Shown here: one piece after another, positions 1-5,086 of the stretch
Position numbering within the stretch: the first letter of the stretch is position 1
How the letters are laid out: each line of letters begins with the position of its first letter
NCBI GenBank assembly: GCA_050732575.1
Contig: JBOHRF010000386.1
Coordinates: 1 to 5,086 of the forward strand
Length of the DNA: 5,086 bases
DNA from: JBBDWZ01 sp050732575
GTDB lineage: Bacteria; Gemmatimonadota; Gemmatimonadetes; Longimicrobiales; RSA9
Reading direction: 5' to 3'
Program-made: the position numbers and the translations under genes
Notes under the pieces: generated by a model
Databases searched by the model: none
Seen by the model: the letters and a program-made list of their open reading frames with translations, nothing else
Told to the model about the DNA's origin: nothing

Positions 1-215
1 CACCAGGCCAGTTGGCGGAGATGGCACTCGTGGAGTAACGGGCGGATCGTTCAATCCGTTAGCCCTTGCCCTACGCATGGTCATGAGCACCGTGCTGCTC
101 GGAGCGTGCACTGGGCATGTGGGCGTACCCGATCATTTGCGTGTGAGACTCCCAATTATGCCGGCCAGGTCCTGGCTGCTGGACCGCCGGCTGGCACGCG
201 CCACACAGCCCTGAA

Positions 216-272
216 CGGGAAAAACGTTCACGTTCTCGCGCTCGTTTTCGTTCACGGCTGTTTCGGGAAAAA
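216..272 (+). repeat. Direct repeat CGGGAAAAA, two copies 48 nt apart
   Basis: CGGGAAAAA occurs at 216-224 and again at 264-272. Each copy directly precedes one arm of palindrome 1, so the element looks like two similar-length halves (216-263 and 264-311), each beginning with this nonamer but carrying arms of opposite orientation. This may reflect duplication with inversion of one half. The first copy also lies within a small stem, GAACG (213-217) with CGTTC (225-229). Confidence 0.6.
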
Positions 273-307
273 GCCGTGAGCGTTAACGAGAACGAGAGCG
301 TGAACGT
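220..307 (-). terminator. Possible intrinsic terminator for minus-strand transcription
   Basis: Read on the minus strand, the palindrome 307-224 is followed at once by five T (220-224, then CCC). Hairpin plus U-run is the form of a rho-independent terminator, and it would lie about 320 nt after the stop of the DUF2723 gene. The stem is much longer than a typical terminator and the U-run is short and broken by C. On the plus strand there is no T-run after the hairpin. Tentative. Confidence 0.3.
224..307. repeat. Long imperfect palindrome 1, built of GNGARC hexamers
   Basis: Two 36-base arms (224-259 and 272-307) pair at 30 of 36 positions around a 12-base centre (260-271). The outer 9 bp and the inner 8 bp are perfect. 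Each arm is a degenerate hexamer array. On the plus strand, seven units follow in exact 6-nt register from 276 to 317: GTGAGC, GTTAAC, GAGAAC, GAGAGC, GTGAAC, GTGGAC, GGTGGC. On the minus strand, five units run from 255 down to 226: GTGAAC, GAAAAC, GAGCGC, GAGAAC, GTGAAC. The arrays therefore point outward from the centre. As RNA the element would form one long hairpin. Its role is unknown: a repeat element, a 3'-end structure of the upstream minus-strand operon, or a protein-binding array. Confidence 0.85.
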
Positions 308-365
308 GGACGGTGGCCCTGGATGAGTTTGGCCTGCGCTGCCCAACGTTCAGATCCACCGTCCA
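307..365. repeat. 10-bp perfect inverted repeat with 39-nt spacer
   Basis: TGGACGGTGG (307-316) and CCACCGTCCA (356-365) are exact reverse complements. The left copy overlaps the last two hexamer units of palindrome 1, so it may compete with or extend that structure. Function unknown. Confidence 0.6.
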
Positions 366-414
366 ACGACTGGAACGTTTCAAGTCATTGAGCCACGGTC
401 CCGTTGCCATCCCG

Positions 415-428
415 AGCAGCGCGCTGCT
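415..428. repeat. Perfect 14-bp palindrome AGCAGCGCGCTGCT
   Basis: The 14 bases equal their own reverse complement. It lies in the spacer between the two long palindromes. It could be a dimeric protein site or a small stem, but in GC-rich DNA a single 14-bp palindrome is weak evidence. Confidence 0.45.
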
Positions 429-456
429 GAGTGGGTCGAACGGCCGGCTCCCATGA

Positions 457-582
457 TTCGGGAGCGTAGAGCGGGAGTCAGGAGCGGGAGCAGGCGGGAG
501 CGGGCCTGTGCGCACCGATCATCGGTAGGCCGATACCCGCGCCCGGCCGCGCCTGCTCCCGTTATGCGCTCCCGCTCCCGAA
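457..582. repeat. Long imperfect palindrome 2, built of GGGAGC units
   Basis: The arms pair in blocks: 457-466 with 573-582 (10 bp perfect), 469-473 with 567-571 (5 bp), 485-496 with 550-561 (12 bp perfect) and 501-505 with 541-545 (5 bp). An apical near-perfect stem ACCGAT-C-ATCGGT lies at 514-526. The left arm carries GGGAGC or GGGAGT on the plus strand at 460-465, 473-478, 486-491 and 496-501. The right arm carries GGGAGC on the minus strand at 579-574, 573-568 and 560-555. Here the units point inward, the reverse of palindrome 1. The element begins 41 nt after the stop of the DUF2723 gene, so it would form a branched, GC-rich structure in that gene's 3' untranslated region. No T-run follows on either strand, so it is not a canonical terminator. 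It may protect the mRNA 3' end or be a dispersed repeat. Confidence 0.8.
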
Positions 583-623
583 AATGTGAACCGAACGCAT
601 GGCTCTCTTTGTATTTCTACGTA

Positions 624-2993
624 TTACCGGTTGATGGTGGCCAGCTCGCCCCAGCGTTCGGCGATTTGCGCGTGCCGCGTCATGTTGCCACTGTCGCCCA
701 CCGACTGATAGACCACGGCCAGCAGCCGGTGCGTCAGGTAGTAGTAGTACGGGATGTTTTGCGTGGCCACATCCACCCAGTGGTCCCATTCGGGAATGTT
801 GTTGCGGTGGATGAACACCTGGTCGAGCAGGAGCGCCGTGCGCGGCAGGTCGATGTACTCACCCGCAAAAAAGCCCATCTCGTCCCCGGGCAAGCGCAGG
901 ATACCGCGGGTCGAGTCCGGCTGGATAGCACCGTTCACCAACTTGAACGCCACCCCCTGGCGCAGCAGGTAGGAGCGCAGGCTCAACCTCTCGTACTCCT
1001 GCGTAGTGGTGGCGAAATAGACGGGCCGGTCATTCACTGTGGCGTTGATGATCTGCGCCATGAACAGGTGGGACGGATACATGAGCGTTCCGCGCGGCAC
1101 AGTGGTTTCAATGTTGCCGGCTCGGAACGGATAGTCCTCTGGCGTCTGATAGAATTGCTGTGCCGCTTCGTTGATGATCGAATCGTCGAGCGGCAGGATG
1201 GTGCGTGTAGGTGGCATGACCTGTCCGCTGGTCACCATATCCGTGTAGATCTTGGGACCCTTGCTGACATCGAACGGACGCTGGCAAATGATGCGCGTTG
1301 GATCCGTGGCCGGGTCCTCGCCTGGTGCGCAGGGTGTGGTCAAGTCGCGCAACTGCTTGACGTACCAGTTCGTGTTCAGGTAGCTCATCACGATGACTGT
1401 TACGTCTTTGCGCACGCCCTCCACTTCCTGCGCGTACCAGAGCGGGAACGTGTCATTGTCGCCGTTCGTGAAGAGTACGCCGTACGGCTCCACGCTGTTG
1501 AGCAGGTTGTACGCCCAATCGCGCGCGGAGTAGTCGTGACGCCGCGAGGCCCAGGTCCAGTTGAGCAGGAAGGGTAGCAGGGCGAGCACCAGCACGGGTG
1601 CGGCTTTGAGGGGTGGCAGTCCCTGGTCCGGCCGGGTAATGCGCAGATACTTCTCCCCAATCCACTGCCAGAGCGCCGCAATGCCAATACCGGCCCACAG
1701 CCCCCAGAGCGAGAAGCTCACAATGAAGAAGTAGTCGCGCTCGCGCACTTCCTTGGCATCCAGGCCCTGACCCGGGAAGCTGTACCCGTATTTGAAATTG
1801 AGATAGAAAGTCAGTCCGATGGACAACGTGGCAAACAGGACGGCGAAATAGGCAAAGCTTTTCTTGTCCCGTTGGTAGTGCGAGTACGCGCCAAAGAAGC
1901 CGAGGCCCACGAAGAGCATGGTGATGAACGGTCGCAGCCCGCCAAAGAAATTGTTGCCGCCATTGGCCGAGCGAGCCCACTGCCAGTCGAAGTACTGGAA
2001 GTAGTTCAGCATCTGGGCACTGAGCAGCCGAATGTCGCGCGGCAACTCCTGTTCCGGCGCAAAAATCGGATTGACGAACATGGACGGCTTCTGGTACTGC
2101 GTACGGGAGAGTGCTTCCGACAACGCATCACATCCGCTGCGGCCCATGGTGACTACGCTCTGCAGGGCCGACGCAACCGTGGGACACGTGGGGTCCGCTT
2201 CGTTGATGATGGGATCCAGCGCCGCGCGCAGCGGCAAATACATGTGGATGGAAAGCCCGAGCAGAACGGCAACGATCGCGGTGGCGTATAGCTTCCAGTT
2301 GATCAGGGTGCGCGGTTCGACCCAAAGGATGAACGTGATCAGGGCGGGCGCAGCCAGAAACGCCATCAAGTGGTTACCGACGGAGAGTGCCAGGATGAAC
2401 ACCATCAGCAGGATCAGGTTGTCATCCTTGCCTTCGCCCAGGTGATCGCGCCAGCGGAACGCCAGCCAGGAGAGCAGCGCAATGGTGAACAGTGTGACCG
2501 TGTAGACCTTCTCGTTCACGTTGGACTGGTTCCAGACCGTGAACGCAGTGGCGCTCACCAGGACGGCGCAGGCAGCACCAATCAAGCGAAACGTCTTGTT
2601 GGTATTGAAGTCCGAAAGAATGCGATGCACGAGCAGGAACCAGCAGCCATGGGCCAGCGCGCTCATGGTGGCGCTGAACAGGTTGACGCGCACGGCCACG
2701 GACAGGCCCAGGGGCGCCAGCACCAACTCCCAGGCGCGTGCAAACACCACGAACAGCGGATTGCCGGGTGGATGCGGGATGCCAAGAATGTGCGCCGTCG
2801 TGATGTACTCGCTGGTATCCCAGAACGCCGTGGTGGGCGCCAGCGTCAAAGCGTACAGAGCCCAGACCAGCACCGTGGCAATCAATGCTGCCAGGTACGG
2901 CGGCCGGTAAGTCTGCGCCTCCAGCGGCGGTGTAGTCTCGTCGGATCGCTTCATCACTCTTTTATCAGTCACGCCGGAATCAGAAAGCCGCAT
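624..2993 (-). CDS. DUF2723 / TMEM260-like polytopic membrane protein, putative GT-C O-glycosyltransferase
   Basis: The product is 789 residues and ends in TAA (624-626). About 11-12 membrane segments can be seen, near residues 34-53, 80-95, 104-124, 136-153, 164-180, 193-205, 207-224, 235-253, 355-371, 380-397, 421-443 and 465-480. A soluble, presumably extracytoplasmic C-terminal domain follows (about 485-789). The first loop has LAPTTAFWDTSEY (51-63). Its acidic residues D59 and E62 sit where GT-C enzymes such as PMT and ArnT keep the catalytic carboxylate. Further family motifs are HPPGNPLF (74-81), NEKVYTV (160-166), MYLPLRA (251-257), VRERDYFF (416-423) and NGDNDTFPLWYAQEV (510-524). 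Human TMEM260 of this family is a protein O-mannosyltransferase; a lipid-linked sugar donor and a protein acceptor in the periplasm are inferred here. The length suits the compact bacterial forms. Neither start at 2993 nor the alternative ATG at 2954 (residue 14, MKRSDETTPP) has a strong Shine-Dalgarno site, so the start is uncertain. Cysteines outside the membrane occur as two close pairs (270/288 and 555/570). Confidence 0.9.
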   Translation of the reverse strand: MRLSDSGVTDKRVMKRSDETTPPLEAQTYRPPYLAALIATVLVWALYALTLAPTTAFWDTSEYITTAHILGIPHPPGNPLFVVFARAWELVLAPLGLSVAVRVNLFSATMSALAHGCWFLLVHRILSDFNTNKTFRLIGAACAVLVSATAFTVWNQSNVNEKVYTVTLFTIALLSWLAFRWRDHLGEGKDDNLILLMVFILALSVGNHLMAFLAAPALITFILWVEPRTLINWKLYATAIVAVLLGLSIHMYLPLRAALDPIINEADPTCPTVASALQSVVTMGRSGCDALSEALSRTQYQKPSMFVNPIFAPEQELPRDIRLLSAQMLNYFQYFDWQWARSANGGNNFFGGLRPFITMLFVGLGFFGAYSHYQRDKKSFAYFAVLFATLSIGLTFYLNFKYGYSFPGQGLDAKEVRERDYFFIVSFSLWGLWAGIGIAALWQWIGEKYLRITRPDQGLPPLKAAPVLVLALLPFLLNWTWASRRHDYSARDWAYNLLNSVEPYGVLFTNGDNDTFPLWYAQEVEGVRKDVTVIVMSYLNTNWYVKQLRDLTTPCAPGEDPATDPTRIICQRPFDVSKGPKIYTDMVTSGQVMPPTRTILPLDDSIINEAAQQFYQTPEDYPFRAGNIETTVPRGTLMYPSHLFMAQIINATVNDRPVYFATTTQEYERLSLRSYLLRQGVAFKLVNGAIQPDSTRGILRLPGDEMGFFAGEYIDLPRTALLLDQVFIHRNNIPEWDHWVDVATQNIPYYYYLTHRLLAVVYQSVGDSGNMTRHAQIAERWGELATINR

Positions 2994-3023
2994 AAGGTAC
3001 GTTTGTTGACGGGGATGAGTCTA

Positions 3024-3632
3024 CTAGAACAATCCAATCTTCAGGCCGACCGTGGCGAACAAGTCGTTCTGCAACTTGCCGCCGTCGCCACCCAGCATTT
3101 CGAACCAGCTGATGTAGTCACTGACTTCGGCCGCAATGGAAAGCGGCCCCAGCTTCAACCCCAGACCGGCGCCCAGGTGCGCCATCCAATCGCGATCATC
3201 AGGGAAAGAGAAGAGGGCGGTGGCAAAGGCATTGTCGAAGTTGTACTTCTTGACGCCGGCACCGGCCAGCAAATACGGCTGGATGGGTGAGACGGCGGGC
3301 AACAATCGGAAAACCAGATCTCCGCTCAACAGCAGCAGCGCGTTGTCGACGTCCAGGTCGCGATCGTTGATCGCGGCATCGGCGCCCGGCACATACTCGA
3401 GGTTGCCGCGCAGGTTGATGGGCAAAAGGGGCAGTTGAAGCTCCACCGACATCCCAAGTGCTGTGGCACCGCGCAGCTCCGCCGTGCTGGCCGCAAATTC
3501 GGCCAGCGCGCCGACCGGTTTGTAAACGCCAACGCGGGGGAAGAGCGTGAGCTCGATGCCCGGGATCTGACCGCTGGCCAGGCCGTTGGCGCCGCCCAGC
3601 AAGGCTGCGCAGAACGCGATCGTCCTTTTCAT
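3024..3632 (-). CDS. Small outer-membrane beta-barrel protein with signal peptide
   Basis: The product is 202 residues. A Sec signal peptide spans about residues 1-21 (MKRTIAF, then the hydrophobic CAALLGGANGLASG, with cleavage probably just before GQ or Q). The mature part starts with IELTLFPRVGVYKP and alternates hydrophobic and polar residues in strand-like stretches: VELQLPLLPINLRGNLEY, ALLLLSGDLVFRLL, PYLLAGAGVKKY, MAHLGAGLGLKLG, LSIAAEVSDYI and LFATVGLKIGLF. It ends in Phe, the usual BAM-recognition signal of outer-membrane barrels. Size and pattern fit an eight-stranded OmpA/OmpX-like barrel (OMP_b-brl type) without a periplasmic domain. No ligand or enzymatic role can be read from it. 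The start at 3632 was chosen for its Shine-Dalgarno site and signal peptide. It lies 16 bp after the hydantoinase gene and 30 bp before the membrane glycosyltransferase-like gene, so it is probably co-transcribed. Barrel class is confident; the particular function is unknown. Confidence 0.85.
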   Translation of the reverse strand: MKRTIAFCAALLGGANGLASGQIPGIELTLFPRVGVYKPVGALAEFAASTAELRGATALGMSVELQLPLLPINLRGNLEYVPGADAAINDRDLDVDNALLLLSGDLVFRLLPAVSPIQPYLLAGAGVKKYNFDNAFATALFSFPDDRDWMAHLGAGLGLKLGPLSIAAEVSDYISWFEMLGGDGGKLQNDLFATVGLKIGLF

Positions 3633-3637
3633 GATTG

Positions 3638-3644
3638 CCTTCTC
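3638..3644 (-). promoter_or_regulatory. Shine-Dalgarno site of the beta-barrel gene
   Basis: On the minus strand GAGAAGG lies 5 nt before the ATG at 3632-3630. It decides the start: the reading frame is open further upstream (a possible start at 3701), but that would overlap the end of the hydantoinase gene and put 23 non-signal-like residues before a clear signal peptide. The site sits directly after the hydantoinase stop codon, as expected within an operon. Confidence 0.75.
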
Positions 3645-3648
3645 GGGT

Positions 3649-5086
3649 TCAACTACGATTTCCTCTCCCGGACCGCCTCTTCCGCCCACTGGTACGAGCA
3701 CGCTTTCGAGACCGGCCGGCCACGGGCTTACTCCTGACCACCGGAGTGGCGACCAGATTACCCATGCGATCGACCCGTGCGTTCCAACCCGGCGGCAACC
3801 AGGTCGTGGAACTGTACTCCGTGATCACGGCTGGACCGCTCACGCGTTGACCGGCAGCGAGCGTCTCACGCGCGTATCGAGCAGCCTGCACGGTAGAACC
3901 GCGCCAGCCCACCATCTCTCTACCGCTGGGCTTCGGTGCTGCAGCCCGCGCTGCAATGGTGCGCTCCGGCAGCTCAGGCAGTCGGGCGGTGCCGGCGACG
4001 CGCAGGGTCACCGCCTCCACCGGAGCACCGGGCTGAGAATACCCATATCGACTGTGGTGCGCCTTATGGAACGCGTCTACCCAGTGTTGGGCGGGCACGC
4101 GCAACTCGAAGCTCTGCCCGTGATAGCGCGCGTCCAACCAGCGGGTCAGCGTTGCATCTTTCTTTGGGACCTCATCTTCCGCCAGTCCGGCCAGGACCTG
4201 CCGTTCCAGCTCGAGGAACGCCGACTCCATACCCGCCTCACTGCCGGCGCGGATCAGCACGGTGCGCGCAGCGTCTTTCCGGACGGGCGAAGCCAACATC
4301 CCGTAGGCGGAGAGTAGTCCTGGATCGCGGGGCAGAAGGATGTCGGGAATGCCCAGCCGTTCGGCCAGCTCCACAGCGTGCATACCTGCCGCGCCACCAA
4401 ACGCGACCAATGTGAACCCGACTGGATCATAGCCGCGCTCGACCGAGATCACGCGCAGGGCCCCTTCCATAGCGGTGTTTACCACTTCGATCACGCCTTC
4501 GGCCGCCGTTTCCGGCTCGGTCCCAAGCTCGCGGGCCAGGCGAGCCAGCGGTGGAGCAATGGCCGAACGGTCGAGTGTTACCTGTCCGCCCAGGAAGGCA
4601 TCGGGTGGCAAACGGTTGAGCCAGACCTGCGCATCGGTGACCGTGACCTCGGTGCCGCCGTGCCCGTAACAGATGGGGCCGGGAGAAGCGCCCGCACTCC
4701 GAGGTCCGACGCGCAGCGCCCCGCCCGGATCCAGCCAGGCGATCGAGCCACCACCCGCGCCCACAGTATTGATGTCGATGACCGGAATGGCGACCGGCAG
4801 ACCGTCAATGCTCCATTCCCGACTGTGCAGAATGCGACCTGGGCAGATGGACGCATCGGTGGACGTGCCGCCCATGTCGAACGTGACGATGCGATCGAAG
4901 CCGGATTGGCGAGCAACGGTGAGCGCGCCGGCCACGCCACCCGCGGGACCCGATAGCACTGTTTGGACCGGCTCACGGCGGGCGGCACTGACCGGAATGG
5001 CGCCACCACCCGAGCCCATGATGCGCAAGCGGGCCGCACCTGCCTGCTGCTCGAGTTTGGTCAGATAACGAGCCATCAATGGCGCT
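3649..5086 (-). CDS. hyuA: Hydantoinase A / 5-oxoprolinase-family subunit, N-terminus cut by window edge
   Basis: This is the ATP-dependent subunit family that, usually with a HyuB partner, opens or carboxylates cyclic amides and ketones (N-methylhydantoinase, 5-oxoprolinase, acetone/acetophenone carboxylase). The visible part is 478 codons ending in TGA at 3649-3651. The frame stays open to the right edge, reading A-P-L-M-A-R-Y-L at the start, which matches the usual APL-RYL segment inside the family. The TTG at 5077-5079 is therefore an internal Leu codon, not the start. Counting from that codon, SGPAGGV lies near residues 43-49, the ASKHA-type phosphate-binding FDMGGTSTD at 67-75, DINTVGAGGGSIAW at 102-115 and GPRSAGASPGP at 125-135. 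A Hydant_A_C-like end (GPAVITEYSSTTW) follows. Family members are about 680-700 residues, so roughly 200 are missing. A Lys/Arg-rich tail of about 28 residues follows the normal end (GNLVATPVV). No hyuB follows downstream. The family is certain; the substrate cannot be told. Confidence 0.93.
   Translation of the reverse strand, partial: APLMARYLTKLEQQAGAARLRIMGSGGGAIPVSAARREPVQTVLSGPAGGVAGALTVARQSGFDRIVTFDMGGTSTDASICPGRILHSREWSIDGLPVAIPVIDINTVGAGGGSIAWLDPGGALRVGPRSAGASPGPICYGHGGTEVTVTDAQVWLNRLPPDAFLGGQVTLDRSAIAPPLARLARELGTEPETAAEGVIEVVNTAMEGALRVISVERGYDPVGFTLVAFGGAAGMHAVELAERLGIPDILLPRDPGLLSAYGMLASPVRKDAARTVLIRAGSEAGMESAFLELERQVLAGLAEDEVPKKDATLTRWLDARYHGQSFELRVPAQHWVDAFHKAHHSRYGYSQPGAPVEAVTLRVAGTARLPELPERTIAARAAAPKPSGREMVGWRGSTVQAARYARETLAAGQRVSGPAVITEYSSTTWLPPGWNARVDRMGNLVATPVVRSKPVAGRSRKRARTSGRKRRSGRGNRS

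Larger units (their letters stand above)
1..623. other. Intergenic region with palindromic repeats, no supported gene
   Basis: I see no convincing gene here. Open frames exist, but their translations are low-complexity products of the hexamer repeats (Arg-Glu, Val-His and Ser-Gly runs) or lack start, Shine-Dalgarno and family features. At the left edge, plus-strand frame 3 reads PGQLAEMALVE and stops at 36-38, which could be the last codons of a gene entering from the left. It is followed by a small stem (gggc 40-43 with gccc 62-65, cggat 43-47 with atccg 54-58). Frame 2 is open from 2 to a TGA at 212-214 without gene-like features. A minus-strand ATG at 84 is open to the edge (28 codons) but has no ribosome site. 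The part 183-623 is dominated by the two palindromes. No tRNA, CRISPR or insertion sequence was seen. Confidence 0.7.

Noticed and set aside
7..75. tRNA-like stretch with AGTTGG and GTTCAATCC
   Set aside because: The putative T-arm pairs at only 3 of 5 positions, and no acceptor stem or anticodon arm closes around it.
71..346. Minus-strand open frame with Arg-Glu and Ser/Leu-Thr runs
   Set aside because: The composition comes directly from translating the hexamer arrays of palindrome 1; no ribosome site or family resemblance.
216..582. CRISPR array or insertion sequence
   Set aside because: The repeats are inverted and hexameric, not direct repeats with unique spacers. No transposase, target-site duplication or terminal inverted repeats of an IS were seen.
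453..1577. Long plus-strand open frame of 374 codons
   Set aside because: It is mostly antisense to the DUF2723 gene, has no family motifs, and its first residues are the translated GGGAGC array.
2370..3290. Plus-strand open frame of 306 codons
   Set aside because: Antisense across the DUF2723 and barrel genes; Gln/Arg/His-rich translation typical of the complementary strand of GC-rich coding DNA.
3633..3701. N-terminal extension of the barrel protein to an upstream start at 3701
   Set aside because: It would overlap the hydantoinase gene and bury the signal peptide; the start at 3632 has a clear Shine-Dalgarno site.
5074..5079. TTG/ATG as start of the hydantoinase subunit
   Set aside because: The frame stays open to the edge and the residues before it (A-P-L) match the inside of the family, so the true start is outside the window.

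Overview
The window is GC-rich bacterial DNA. Three genes lie head to tail on the minus strand (5086 down to 624). They are followed by about 620 bp of non-coding DNA (1-623) with two unusual long palindromes. Gene style points to a diderm, high-GC environmental lineage. The evidence is a signal-peptide beta-barrel protein ending in Phe and a DUF2723 membrane protein with an APTTAFWDTSEY motif. Gemmatimonadota is my best guess, from family resemblance only; no marker gene is present.

Right part (3649-5086): the C-terminal two thirds of a hydantoinase A / 5-oxoprolinase-family ATPase subunit. Its N-terminus lies beyond the right edge. Only 16 bp after its stop, preceded by a good Shine-Dalgarno sequence, comes a small secreted outer-membrane beta-barrel protein (3024-3632). 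After a further 30 bp comes a 789-residue polytopic membrane protein of the DUF2723 / TMEM260-like GT-C glycosyltransferase family (624-2993). The tight spacing suggests one transcript. Nothing in the sequence shows that the hydantoinase subunit works with the other two. The barrel protein and the presumed extracytoplasmic O-glycosyltransferase at least share the cell-envelope compartment.

Left part (1-623): no convincing gene. It holds two long imperfect palindromes (224-307 and 457-582). Both have arms built from a degenerate hexamer of the form GNGARC (GTGAAC, GAGAAC, GAGAGC in the first, GGGAGC in the second). The two palindromes have opposite polarity: the arrays point outward in the first and inward in the second. 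The spacer between them carries a 10-bp inverted repeat and a perfect 14-bp palindrome. These lie in the 3' flank of the DUF2723 gene and may act as 3'-end RNA structures or be members of a dispersed intergenic repeat family. This is the most unusual part of the window.
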